Origin: Marinibacterium profundimaris
Lineage (GTDB): Bacteria > Pseudomonadota > Alphaproteobacteria > Rhodobacterales > Rhodobacteraceae
Length of the DNA stretch: 64,000 bases
NCBI RefSeq assembly: GCF_002210095.1
Contig: NZ_AQQR01000002.1
Coordinates: forward strand, 186,001 to 250,000
Direction of reading: 5' to 3'
Shown here: positions 53,751 to 61,792 of the stretch, one piece after another
How positions within the stretch are numbered: the first letter of the stretch is position 1
Layout: each line of letters starts with the position of its first letter
Translations under genes and position numbers: made by a program
The notes under the pieces: generated by a model
Databases searched by the model: none
Told to the model about the DNA's origin: nothing
Seen by the model: the letters and a program-made list of their open reading frames with translations, nothing else

Positions 53751-53765
53751 AATCGCCCGGTCAGC

Positions 53766-54563
53766 TCAGGCGATCCACCAGCGTTCCGCGATCCGCCCGT
53801 CATCCAGCCGCCCGCGCGCCGACACGACCCGCGGTCGCCCGACGTGATCCGCCTGGCCCAGGTGGTCAGTCAGGTCGTCCCCGGCCTCGGCCACGTCGAC
53901 GAACCCGTCCCGCAGCGCCTCGTCGCGCACGTTGGGGTCGGTCACGGCGATCACCTCGACCGTATCGACCCATCCGGCCCGGCCGTCCTTCCAATGGGCA
54001 TCGACGCGCCGGCCCAGGTATTGCCGCCCGTCGCGCGCGGTGACCACACGGTACAGCCCCGTGCCCACCCAATCTTCCATCGCGCCGGGCAGATCGCCGC
54101 CCGGCGCCACCGACAGGGCCGGATCGGCCAGGCGGTAGGGGAAATCCGGGTCGCCGCGCCACAGCGTGATTTCCAGCCCGCCGGGCACCGCCCGCGCGCC
54201 GGCGATCGCGTCGGCCACCGGGCTGGCTTCGCCCAGCAGCGTCGCGATCACGTCACCGGCCGCGCAGGTCCGACCGTCGTGGAACTTTGCACCGGGGCGC
54301 AGGCCGATCCGCCAGTCGGTCGCATCCGCGCTGCCATGCCAGGCGCTCGCCAGCTCTCCGCGCAGCAGCCCGTCGGGCGCCACCTCGGTCAGGGTCTCGA
54401 ACACCGCGCCCTTCGCGACCGCGGCCACACCGGCGCCATCGGCGGCGGCAATCCGCAGCCGTCCGCCGCGCCGCGGCAGGTTCTCGGCCGACAGGCCCGA
54501 CGCCGCCAGCAGCGCCGCGGCGGCACCGGAAGCAAAAAGCGCACGCCGGTCGAGCCGCCTCAT
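53766..54563 (-). CDS. Short family-5 solute-binding-like protein, truncated relative to the family
   Basis: This 265-residue protein has a Tat-like N-terminus (MRRLDRRALFASGAAAALLAASG) and resembles the first part of oligopeptide/nickel-binding proteins (SBP family 5): RGGRLRIAAADG, the variant VFETLTEVAPDGLLRGELASAWHGSADATDWRIGLRPGAKFHDG (in pieces). Family members usually have about 500 residues, so the second lobe is missing. The frame ends cleanly before a repeat, and no permease or ATPase genes are adjacent. It could be a reduced, repurposed exported protein or a decayed gene. It overlaps the upstream peptidase stop (ATGA). Confidence 0.72.
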   Translation of the reverse strand: MRRLDRRALFASGAAAALLAASGLSAENLPRRGGRLRIAAADGAGVAAVAKGAVFETLTEVAPDGLLRGELASAWHGSADATDWRIGLRPGAKFHDGRTCAAGDVIATLLGEASPVADAIAGARAVPGGLEITLWRGDPDFPYRLADPALSVAPGGDLPGAMEDWVGTGLYRVVTARDGRQYLGRRVDAHWKDGRAGWVDTVEVIAVTDPNVRDEALRDGFVDVAEAGDDLTDHLGQADHVGRPRVVSARGRLDDGRIAERWWIA

Positions 54564-55537
54564 CCCTCGGCCTCCGCGATCATGTCGGTGACACGGACCA
54601 GCTCGGCGCTGATCCCCGGCTCGCTCAGCGCGTGGCCGGCATTGCGCACCATCCGCAGCTCGCCCGCGGGCCAGGCCTGGGACAGCGCGAAGGCCGACAC
54701 CGGCGGGCAGATCATGTCATACCGCCCCTGCACGATCACGCCGGGCGTCTGGGCGATGCGGTCCATGTTGGCCAGGATCTGACCGTCGAACTCCAGGAAG
54801 CCGCCATTCATGAAGTAATGGTTTTCCAGCCGCGCGAAGGCACGGGCGTATTCCCCCGGGCTTTCTCCAGACATGCCGGTCGAATGGATCGTCGCCAGCG
54901 CGTTCTCCCAGGCCGACCAAGCGCGTCCGAACCGCGTCTCCTCGGCCAGGTCCCCGGAAAAGAGGCGCTTGTTATAGGCCTCGATCATGTTGCCGCGCTC
55001 GTCTTCGGGAATGACCGAAACGAACCGCTCCCAGGTTTCCGGCCAGAACCGCCCGGCGCCCCCGCCGTAGAACCAGTCAAGCTCGGACTGGGTCATCAGG
55101 AAGACACCCCGCAACACCAGGTGGCGCGCGGCCTCGGGATGGGTCTGGGCATAGATCAGGGACAGGGTCGCCCCCCAGCTGCCGCCAAAGACGACCCAGC
55201 TGTCGATGCCAAGCTCCTCGCGGATCTTCTCGATATCGGCGACCAGATGCCAGGTGGTGTTGTTGCTGACCGCGGCATGAGGCCGCGAGCGACCGCAGCC
55301 GCGCTGATCGAACAGGATCACGCGGTAGACCTGCGGGTCGAAATAGCGCCGCATCGCCGGACTGCATCCGCCGCCCGGGCCGCCATGCAGAACCACCACA
55401 GGCAGCCCGGTCGGATTGCCGCATTGTTCGACGTAGATCTGGTGTCCCTGGCCGACATCCATCATGCGCTGGTCGAACGGGTCGATCGGCGGATAAAGAT
55501 ATTGCACGGCACGCTTCTGATCGGCGGATTTGTCCAT
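54560..55537 (-). CDS. pip: Proline iminopeptidase
   Basis: This 325-residue alpha/beta hydrolase of peptidase family S33 has oxyanion segment VLHGGPGGGCSPAMRRYF, FDQRGCGRSRPHA, nucleophile elbow GGSWGATLSL, Asp in QGRYDMICPP and His in NAGHALSEPG. The HGGPGGG motif separates it from other hydrolases. It removes N-terminal proline from peptides in the cytoplasm. The ATG at 55537 starts the conserved region. It overlaps the binding-protein gene downstream and is divergent from ubiG. Confidence 0.93.
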   Translation of the reverse strand: MDKSADQKRAVQYLYPPIDPFDQRMMDVGQGHQIYVEQCGNPTGLPVVVLHGGPGGGCSPAMRRYFDPQVYRVILFDQRGCGRSRPHAAVSNNTTWHLVADIEKIREELGIDSWVVFGGSWGATLSLIYAQTHPEAARHLVLRGVFLMTQSELDWFYGGGAGRFWPETWERFVSVIPEDERGNMIEAYNKRLFSGDLAEETRFGRAWSAWENALATIHSTGMSGESPGEYARAFARLENHYFMNGGFLEFDGQILANMDRIAQTPGVIVQGRYDMICPPVSAFALSQAWPAGELRMVRNAGHALSEPGISAELVRVTDMIAEAEG

Positions 55538-55586
55538 CTGTCGCCTTATATAGACCTCGTGTCCACAAGACCATATGGAGTGAGGA

Positions 55587-56333
55587 ATGCAAGCCTCCCA
55601 GACCACCGTCGACCCCGCAGAAATTGCCAAGTTCGAAGCTATGGCCGCCGAATGGTGGGATCCCCACGGCAAGTTCAAACCATTGCACATGCTGAACCCC
55701 TGCCGGCTGGACTACATCACCACCCAGGTCGCCGCCCAGTTCGAGCGCGACCTGACAGCGCAGGCGCCCTTCGAGGGGCTGCGGATTCTCGACATCGGCT
55801 GCGGTGGCGGGCTTCTGTCGGAACCCATGGCGCGGCTCGGGGCCGAGGTCGTGGGCGCCGACGCGGCCGAGCGCAACATTCCCGTCGCGCAGATCCATGC
55901 CGAACAATCGGGGCTGACGATCGACTATCGCCACACCACGGCCGAAGCGATGGCCGGGGCCGGCGAACAGTTCGACGCGGTGCTGAACATGGAGGTGGTG
56001 GAACATGTCGCCGATCCGCTGGGCTACCTGACCGCCTGCAAGGACCTGCTGAAACCCGGCGGGATCCAGATCTGCTCGACCCTGAACCGCAACCCGAAAA
56101 GCTACGTCATGGCGATCATCGGCGCCGAGCAGGTGATGCGCTGGCTGCCCAAGGGCACCCATGACTGGACGAAGTTCATCACCCCGGACGAGCTTTACGA
56201 CCTGCTCGCGCAATCCGGGATGGAGCCGGTGGACCGCAAGGGCTTCGTCTTCAACCCGATCCTGTGGTCGTGGTCGCTGTCGGACCGGGATCTCTCGGTG
56301 AACTACGTGACCGCCTCCGTGAAACCGGGCTGA
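55587..56333 (+). CDS. ubiG: Ubiquinone biosynthesis O-methyltransferase
   Basis: This 248-residue class I SAM methyltransferase has [31 protein letters not shown] (in pieces), the UbiG hallmark, motif [20 protein letters not shown] and post-[12 protein letters not shown]. UbiG catalyses both O-methylations of ubiquinone head-group synthesis. It is monocistronic, with a region of opposed repeats downstream facing the MarR gene. Confidence 0.95.
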   Translation: MQASQTTVDPAEIAKFEAMAAEWWDPHGKFKPLHMLNPCRLDYITTQVAAQFERDLTAQAPFEGLRILDIGCGGGLLSEPMARLGAEVVGADAAERNIPVAQIHAEQSGLTIDYRHTTAEAMAGAGEQFDAVLNMEVVEHVADPLGYLTACKDLLKPGGIQICSTLNRNPKSYVMAIIGAEQVMRWLPKGTHDWTKFITPDELYDLLAQSGMEPVDRKGFVFNPILWSWSLSDRDLSVNYVTASVKPG

Positions 56334-56387
56334 TCGGGGGCTCTGCCCGTCGCCATTGAGCTTGAACCAATGGCGCGTCTATGGCGA

Positions 56388-56418
56388 CCCCCGGAGGTAT
56401 TTTGACAAAGATGAAGCC
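56388..56418 (-). repeat. Partial, inverted copy C of the dispersed repeat
   Basis: Reading leftward it is nearly the start of copy B (CTTCATCTTTG...AAATACCTCCGGGGG) but lacks the hairpin tail. It lies opposite copy D in the gap between convergent ubiG and the MarR gene. Confidence 0.7.
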
Positions 56419-56451
56419 AGGGACGTGGCGCTTGCAGTTCTGAACGGATTG

Positions 56452-56591
56452 TTAATCCGCCCCTGCAAGACATTGATTTACAAAGACCCGCCCCTTGTCC
56501 CACGCGTGGGACATTGCCTGACGCCCATCTTCTTCTTGGCCCAAATACCTCCGGGGGGAGTCCTCCAAAGGAGGACGGGGGCAGCGCCCCC
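56452..56591 (+). repeat. Dispersed intergenic repeat, long copy D
   Basis: This 140-bp element closely follows copy A: TTAATCCGCCCCTG, the identical 18-bp palindrome (56496-56513), TTCTTCTTGGCCCAAATACC, GTCCTCCaaaGGAGGAC and GGGGGCagcGCCCCC. It ends just before the stop codon of the leftward MarR gene. Confidence 0.85.
56496..56513. repeat. Perfect 18-bp palindrome inside repeat copy D
   Basis: TGTCCCACGCGTGGGACA is identical to the palindrome at 38525-38542. Confidence 0.8.
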
Positions 56592-56611
56592 TGAAAACCT
56601 GGCCGATACCC

Positions 56612-57055
56612 CTAATCGTCGGTCTCGAGCCTCACGCGCAGCTCGCGCAGGACCGGCAGGACCGACCGCACCTTCTCGGCGCCCAGGTCCCCGACGATCT
56701 GGCGGATCATCGGCGTGATGTCCGCGATCGCCTGGTCCCGCGCCCGGCGCCCGGCCGGAGAGATCGCGACCATCTTCCGGCGGGCGTCGTCCCAGTCGGG
56801 CCGGATATGAACATAACCCGCCCATTCCAGCTTGCCCAGCGTGTTGGTCATCGCGCCGCGCGTCACGTGGAACGTCGCCGCCAGCTGCGCCGGCGTGCGT
56901 TCATCGGCAATCACCGCCAGGTGGTTCAGCACCGAGAAATGCGACAGCTCCATCCCCTTGGGCAGGCTGCGGCCCAGCCTGTGGCGCAGCAGCTGTTCGG
57001 CCGTCAGCACCTCGCTGAACAGCGCGACCGCGAGGTGCTGCCCTTCGTCCGTCAT
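56612..57055 (-). CDS. MarR-family transcriptional regulator
   Basis: This 147-residue winged-helix protein has the recognition region RTPAQLAATFHVTRGAMTNTLGKLEWAGYV and wing IRPDWDDARRKMVAISPAGRRA, typical of MarR/HxlR-type dimers. It probably controls its own operon or a nearby target in response to a small ligand. It overlaps the CN-hydrolase stop by 4 bp and is last in the leftward operon comF-grxC-CN hydrolase-marR. The effector is unknown. Confidence 0.88.
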   Translation of the reverse strand: MTDEGQHLAVALFSEVLTAEQLLRHRLGRSLPKGMELSHFSVLNHLAVIADERTPAQLAATFHVTRGAMTNTLGKLEWAGYVHIRPDWDDARRKMVAISPAGRRARDQAIADITPMIRQIVGDLGAEKVRSVLPVLRELRVRLETDD

Positions 57056-57885
57056 GCGGGGCCGGAGAAATCACGCGCGTTGGCCAGCGATGGCAGCTTG
57101 CCCCGCGCCGCGTCCACGGCCGCAAGATCCAGGTCGACCATGTAGACCCCCGGTTCCGTCCCGGCGTCCAGCAGCACCTCGCCCCAGGGGGCGATCGCCA
57201 TGGAATGGCCATGCGTGCTGCGCTGCTTCCCCGTGGAGGCCGGGTGGGTGCCGGTCTGGGCCGGGGCCAGGACAAAGCAGCCGGTCTCGATCGCGCGGGC
57301 CCGCAACAGCACCTCCCAATGGGCGGCACCGGTCACCGGCGAAAAGGCCGCCGGCACCGTCAGGATGCGTGCGCCGGCCCTGGCGAGGGCGCGGTAGAGA
57401 TGCGAAAAGCGGATGTCGTAACAGATCGACAGGCCCAGGGGCGTGCCCGCGACCTCGGTCACCACCGCCTGTTCGCCCGGGCGGTAGCCGGCGGATTCGC
57501 GATAGGTTTCCTCGGGCGTGACCTCGACATCGAACATGTGGATCTTGTCGTAGCGCGCGCGGATCTCACCGTCGGGCCCCACCAGGAAGGACCGGTTGGC
57601 AAAACGCCCGTCCGGATCCCCCGTCTTCAGCGCCAGAGAGCCGATCAGCAGCCACAGGCCAAGCGCCCTGGCCTCGGCCCGCAGGCCGGCGAGCGTCGGA
57701 TCGTCCTCTTCCAGCTGCAGCACCGATGCCTGATGGCTGCGCGAGGCCGAGAGGCAGTTCGTCACCTCCGGCGTCAGCACGAACTCCGCCCCCTGCCCGG
57801 CCGCGGCCCTCATGTGGCCCCGCACCGTGTCAAGGTTGGCGGCGGGATCGTCTCCCGACGTGATCTGGACGAGGGCGGCGCGCAT
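57052..57885 (-). CDS. Carbon-nitrogen (nitrilase-superfamily) hydrolase
   Basis: This 277-residue protein has the Glu-Lys-Cys triad: Glu in VLTPEVTNCLS, Lys in RYDKIHMFDVEV and Cys in LGLSICYDIRFSHLYRAL. It belongs to the Nit1/Nit2-like branch (deaminated glutathione or 2-oxoacid amidase) rather than true nitrilases. The DKIHMFDV and CYDIRF blocks suit deaminated-glutathione amidase, and neighbouring grxC supports a glutathione-related role by inference. It shares one base with the grxC stop. Confidence 0.88.
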   Translation of the reverse strand: MRAALVQITSGDDPAANLDTVRGHMRAAAGQGAEFVLTPEVTNCLSASRSHQASVLQLEEDDPTLAGLRAEARALGLWLLIGSLALKTGDPDGRFANRSFLVGPDGEIRARYDKIHMFDVEVTPEETYRESAGYRPGEQAVVTEVAGTPLGLSICYDIRFSHLYRALARAGARILTVPAAFSPVTGAAHWEVLLRARAIETGCFVLAPAQTGTHPASTGKQRSTHGHSMAIAPWGEVLLDAGTEPGVYMVDLDLAAVDAARGKLPSLANARDFSGPA

Positions 57886-58142
57886 CAGGCGGCCAGCAGC
57901 GGGTCGAGCTTGCCGGCCCGGTCAAGCGCGTAAAGCTCGTCGCAACCGCCGACATGGGTGTCGCCCACGAAGATCTGCGGCACGGTGCGGCCGCCATTGG
58001 CGCGCTGCACCATCTCGGCCTTGCGGTCCGGGTCGGCCAGGACGTCGATCTCGGAAAAGCTTACGCCCTTCTGGGTCAGCAGCCGCTTGGCCGCGTGACA
58101 GAAGCCGCAGAGCGGCGAGGTGTAGATTTCGACCGGTTTCAT
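57885..58142 (-). CDS. grxC: Glutaredoxin 3
   Basis: This 85-residue glutaredoxin has active site CGFC (Cys12-Cys15; the usual GrxC motif is CPYC) in YTSPLCGFCHAAKRLL, followed by RTVPQIFVGDTHVGGCDEL with the cis-Pro and glutathione-binding residues. It reduces disulfides and glutathione mixed disulfides in the cytoplasm. It lies between the CN-hydrolase and comF. Confidence 0.93.
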   Translation of the reverse strand: MKPVEIYTSPLCGFCHAAKRLLTQKGVSFSEIDVLADPDRKAEMVQRANGGRTVPQIFVGDTHVGGCDELYALDRAGKLDPLLAA

Positions 58143-58177
58143 CGTGTCATTCCTTCTGTCCCGTCATCAGACGGGAT

Positions 58178-58906
58178 CTAGGTATCCTTTGCAACGCGCG
58201 CCAGTGTGATCACGCAGACGCGTGCTGCACCTGCAGCATGCGCCGCTTCCGCCGTTGCGGCAAGAGTCGCGCCCGAGGTCATCACGTCATCCACCAGCAA
58301 AACCTCCCGCCCGGCCAGCCGTTCCCTCCGCCGCGGATGGGCGCGAATCGCCCCCCGCAGCACCTCTGCACGCTCCTCGGTTCCGCGACCGTCCAGGCTG
58401 GGGGTGCGGATGACACGCTGGAACAGGTCCGGGCACAGGTCGAGCCCAAGCCTGTCGGACAGGTGCCGCGCCAGGAGCGCCGACTGGTTGTAGCGCCTGC
58501 CGGCCAGCCGGGTCCAGTGCAGCGGCACCGGCGCGACCAGCATACCCTGTCCGGCCAGGGGCGCCGCCGCGCGGGCCATCCAGCCGGCGGCGGGGCGGGC
58601 GATGTCGGTCCGGTCGCCGTGTTTCAGCGCCAGCACCAGCCGCCGCGCCTGGTCGCGATACAGAAGTGCGGCGCGTCCCATGTCCCACGGGCGCGGGCGT
58701 GCCATGCAATCGTCGCATTCGATGCGGGCGCCATCGCCCTCGCCCGGCAAGGGCGCCCCGCAGGCATCGCAGACCAGCCCGCCCAGAAACGGCGTGTCGC
58801 GCCAGCAGGCGGGGCAAAGACCGAAATCGCTTTCGACCTGTTCGCCGCAGGACAGGCAGCGCGGCGGATAGATCAGCCCGACCAGCGTTTGCAAAACGCC
58901 CCTCAT
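58178..58906 (-). CDS. ComF-family phosphoribosyltransferase-like protein
   Basis: This 242-residue protein has an N-terminal zinc-finger region (YPPRCLSCGEQ, LCPACWRD, CDACGAP, CDDCMARP) and a C-terminal phosphoribosyltransferase fold with VLLVDDVMTSGATLAATAEA. ComF proteins are linked to DNA uptake in competent bacteria but are widespread; the exact role is unclear. The ATG at 58906 leaves only 18 bp to the divergent methyltransferase; a TTG at 58894 would fit relatives that start LQT.. It heads the leftward operon. Confidence 0.88.
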   Translation of the reverse strand: MRGVLQTLVGLIYPPRCLSCGEQVESDFGLCPACWRDTPFLGGLVCDACGAPLPGEGDGARIECDDCMARPRPWDMGRAALLYRDQARRLVLALKHGDRTDIARPAAGWMARAAAPLAGQGMLVAPVPLHWTRLAGRRYNQSALLARHLSDRLGLDLCPDLFQRVIRTPSLDGRGTEERAEVLRGAIRAHPRRRERLAGREVLLVDDVMTSGATLAATAEAAHAAGAARVCVITLARVAKDT

Positions 58907-58924
58907 CAGACTACCTCATGCGCC

Positions 58925-59743
58925 ATGAATGCCCCTCGTCGCCTTACCGACCGACCGGCGCTTGACCGCCACCGCGAGCGCGCGCGCGCCCGTGCGGAGG
59001 ACCCGTTCCTGCACCGGCTCGCCCGGGACGAGGCGCAGGATCGCCTGGCCCTGGTTAACAGGACCTTTACGAAGCTCGCCGTCGTGTCGCCCTTTCCCGA
59101 ACTCTGGGACGGCACCGGCGCCCGCGTCGTGCCGGATACCGAGGTGCTGGACCTGGAACCGGAGGCGCATGATTGCGTGGTCCATGCCATGGCGCTGCAC
59201 TGGGCCGACGACCCGGTCGGCCAGCTGATCCAGTGCCGCCGCGCGTTGCAGCCCGACGGCTTCATGGTGGCGATCCTGCCCGGCGGCCGCAGTTTCCAGG
59301 AGCTGCGCGCGGTGCTGGCCCAGGCCGAGACCGAGCTGAAGGGCGGGCTGTCGCCCCGTGTGCTGCCGATGGCGGATATCCGCGACCTGGGCGCTCTGCT
59401 GCAGCGGGCCGGGATGGCTCTGCCGGTGGCGGATTCGGACACGTTCACGCTGACCTACCGCGACCTGCCGCACCTGGCCGCCGACCTGCGCGCCAGCGGC
59501 GAGACCAACGCCCTGGAGGCGCGGCTGCGCGGCGCGACCCCGCGCGGCCTTTTTGCCCGGGCGGCCGAGCTTTACGGCACCATCGGCGCCACGCCCGACG
59601 GCCGGCTGGCCGCCACGCTGGAGCTGATCACGCTGACCGGCTGGGCGCCGGGGCCGAACCAGCCGCAGCCGCTACGGCCCGGTTCTGCGACCGAACGCCT
59701 CGCCGATGCGCTGAACACCTCGGAAACCAGGCTTCCGGATTGA
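58925..59743 (+). CDS. SAM-dependent methyltransferase-like protein (BioC/NDUFAF5-like)
   Basis: This 272-residue protein starts MNAPRRLTDRPALDRHRERA, the N-terminal block typical of the NDUFAF5/BioC-like group. It has a degenerate glycine motif (LALVNRTFTKLAVVSPFP) in place of the normal GxGxG, then DCVVHAMALHWADDPVGQLIQCRRALQPDGFMVAILPGGRSFQEL (in pieces), which is well conserved. The missing SAM-binding glycines suggest a weak or lost methyltransferase activity or another role. It is divergent from comF and 64 bp ahead of hemH. Confidence 0.8.
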   Translation: MNAPRRLTDRPALDRHRERARARAEDPFLHRLARDEAQDRLALVNRTFTKLAVVSPFPELWDGTGARVVPDTEVLDLEPEAHDCVVHAMALHWADDPVGQLIQCRRALQPDGFMVAILPGGRSFQELRAVLAQAETELKGGLSPRVLPMADIRDLGALLQRAGMALPVADSDTFTLTYRDLPHLAADLRASGETNALEARLRGATPRGLFARAAELYGTIGATPDGRLAATLELITLTGWAPGPNQPQPLRPGSATERLADALNTSETRLPD

Positions 59744-59807
59744 CCGTATAACATCTGACGATACATGGGCTTGTTTGCACGCCCGATCACGCCGCAGGAG
59801 GCCACGC

Positions 59808-60881
59808 ATGCTTGATCAGACCCCGTCCAAGACACGGCCGGCCGCCGCGCCCTCCGATCACCCGGCGCTGCCACGGCCGAAGGTCGGCATCCTGCTGGCC
59901 AATCTCGGGACCCCGGACGGGACCGATTACTGGTCGATGCGGCGCTACCTGGGCGAATTCCTGTCGGACAAGCGGGTCATCGATTACCCGTCGTGGAAAT
60001 GGCAGCCGATCCTGCAGCTGATCGTGCTGTCGAAGCGGCCGTTCTCCTCGGGCGAGGCCTATCGGTCGATCTGGAACGAGGAGGCGGACGAAAGCCCGCT
60101 GATGACGATCACCAAGGCGCAGATCGCCAAGATCCGCACACAGGTGCACGAGGCCTTCGGCGACGCGGTGATGGTCGATTTCTGCATGCGCTACGGCAAC
60201 CCCTCGACCGCCAGCAAGGTGCGCGAGATGGTCGCCGCCGGGTGCGAGAAGATCCTGTTTTTCCCGCTTTATCCGCAATATGCCGGCGCCACCACGGCCA
60301 CCGCGAACGACCAGTTCTTCCGCGCGCTGATGGATGAAAAGTGGCAGCCGGCGACCCGCACGGTGCCGCCCTATTTCGAAAATCCGCTTTACATCGACGC
60401 GCTCGCCGCCTCGATCGAACGGAAATACGCCGAGCTTGAGATGCGGCCGGACATCCTGCTGTGTTCGTACCACGGTCTTCCGAAACGCTACCTGATGGAG
60501 GGCGATCCCTATCACTGCCAGTGCCAGAAGACGACGCGCCTGCTGAAGGAGCGGCTGGGCTGGGACGACACGCAGATCATGACGACCTTCCAGTCGAAAT
60601 TCGGCCCCGAGGAATGGCTGAAGCCCTACACCGTGGAAGAGGTCGCGCGGCAGGCCAAGGCCGGGAACAAGCGCATCGCGGTCTGCGCGCCGGCGTTTTC
60701 CGCCGATTGCATCGAGACGCTGGAAGAGATCAACGAGGAGATCCGCGAAAGCTTCGAGGAGGCCGGCGGCGAGGATTTCACCTATGTGCCGTGCCTGAAC
60801 GACGACGACGCGCATATCACCGCGCTGACCTCGGTCATCGCCGATAACCTTGCCGGCTGGTTGGTGCCGCAGACGGCCTGA
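59808..60881 (+). CDS. hemH: Ferrochelatase
   Basis: This 357-residue protein has VGILLANLGTPDG at the N-terminus, YPQYAGATTATAND, the catalytic-His region LLCSYHGLPKRYLMEGDPYHCQC and late EPW-type Fe region (VCAPAFSADCIETLEEINEE). It inserts Fe2+ into protoporphyrin IX as the last step of heme synthesis. The ATG at 59808 has GCAGGAGG upstream. It is followed by a terminator and two small exported-peptide genes on the other strand. Confidence 0.96.
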   Translation: MLDQTPSKTRPAAAPSDHPALPRPKVGILLANLGTPDGTDYWSMRRYLGEFLSDKRVIDYPSWKWQPILQLIVLSKRPFSSGEAYRSIWNEEADESPLMTITKAQIAKIRTQVHEAFGDAVMVDFCMRYGNPSTASKVREMVAAGCEKILFFPLYPQYAGATTATANDQFFRALMDEKWQPATRTVPPYFENPLYIDALAASIERKYAELEMRPDILLCSYHGLPKRYLMEGDPYHCQCQKTTRLLKERLGWDDTQIMTTFQSKFGPEEWLKPYTVEEVARQAKAGNKRIAVCAPAFSADCIETLEEINEEIRESFEEAGGEDFTYVPCLNDDDAHITALTSVIADNLAGWLVPQTA

Positions 60882-60992
60882 GCGCTGGGGATGCCTGGGT
60901 TAACGGGATGGGTAAACCATTCCGGACCCTGTTAACCGGAAGCGCCGCCGCCCTACCGCGTCTCCTGCCCCGGACAGGGGACAACCGGCAGC

Positions 60993-61027
60993 AAAAAGGG
61001 CGGCGCACCATGGTGCGACCGCCCCTC
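60993..61027 (-). terminator. Terminator of the first 60-residue peptide gene
   Basis: Read leftward, a GGGCGG...CCGCCC stem with an inner CGCACC/GGTGCG ends in five T residues. Confidence 0.8.
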
Positions 61028-61065
61028 TTTAGGGTCTGTCCCGGCTGACCCGGGAAACCCGCCGA

Positions 61066-61248
61066 TCAGCTTGCGGCGACGGCCGCGGCCACGACGACCA
61101 GCAGCAGCAGCGGCAGCAGGATGCCGGCCGAGGAACCGGTGGTTTCTTCGACGATGACCGGCGCTTCGACGATCGGCTCTTCCAGGCTGCCGGCGGAGGC
61201 GGTGGATGCGGCGGCGGCGAAGGCTGCGGCGGCGATGAGTTTCTTCAT
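61066..61248 (-). CDS. 60-residue exported membrane peptide, copy 1
   Basis: This protein has a signal peptide (about 1-19, ending STASA), a short acidic exported segment (EEPIVEAPVIVEE), then a C-terminal helix (LLLPLLLLVVVAAAVAAS type), giving a small periplasmic segment with a membrane anchor. GGAGA precedes the ATG. It differs from the next gene by only three residues (positions 5, 6 and 15), while the DNA differs at many third positions. The function is unknown. It lies beside hemH with its own terminator. Confidence 0.75.
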   Translation of the reverse strand: MKKLIAAAAFAAAASTASAGSLEEPIVEAPVIVEETTGSSAGILLPLLLLVVVAAAVAAS

Positions 61249-61417
61249 GGTAATCTCCAGGGTTCGCGCCGCCCCCTCGGGTCCGACGCCTTCTATTTCA
61301 AGAATCGAGTAAATTAGAACAGTCCGCCAAGGCGCTGAAAAGCAAGCAGCCTGTGTCGGGCGAAAAGCCGGCCGGTACTGTGACTGATCCGCATCGCAAT
61401 GGCAGTTTCACGAAATG

Positions 61418-61447
61418 AAAAAGGCGGCGCCCAGGGCGCCGCCTTTT
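61418..61447 (-). terminator. Terminator of the second 60-residue peptide gene
   Basis: A perfect 9-bp stem GGCGGCGCC/GGCGCCGCC (61423-61431 with 61435-61443) has A-rich and T-rich flanks. Confidence 0.85.
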
Positions 61448-61468
61448 CCGATGACTTTGATCGGTCGA

Positions 61469-61651
61469 TCAGCTTGCTGCGACAGCAGCAGCCACGACGA
61501 CGAGCAGCAGCAGCGGCAGCAGGATACCTGCCGACGAGCCGGTGGTTTCTTCGACGATGACCGGAGCTTCGACGATCGGCTCTTCCAGGCTGCCGGCCGA
61601 AGCGGTCGTTGCAGCAGCTGCGAAAGCGGCGGCGATGACGAGTTTCTTCAT
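61469..61651 (-). CDS. 60-residue exported membrane peptide, copy 2 (paralogue)
   Basis: It has the same length and architecture as copy 1: signal peptide ending TTASA, then a mature part identical to copy 1 over the last 40 or so residues. GGAGGTTAAC precedes the ATG. Its own terminator lies between the two genes, so the copies are independently transcribed. The exact protein identity with diverged codons suggests the sequence is under selection. Confidence 0.75.
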   Translation of the reverse strand: MKKLVIAAAFAAAATTASAGSLEEPIVEAPVIVEETTGSSAGILLPLLLLVVVAAAVAAS

Positions 61652-61792
61652 GTTAACCTCCAGATATAGCGACGTCCAAATTGGTAAACAGACGACGCAC
61701 CCAAGACTTACCTCGTAGGATCTTCTAAGCAGCAAGTTTAGGCCATTGCAAATGCTTGTCTCGCGGCCGTCGCTTGCCATCCGTGAATGTCG

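Noticed and set aside
53519-53765. Possible decayed second lobe of the short binding protein
   Set aside because: The region past the stop contains the dispersed repeat and no residual family-5 binding-protein motif that I can see.
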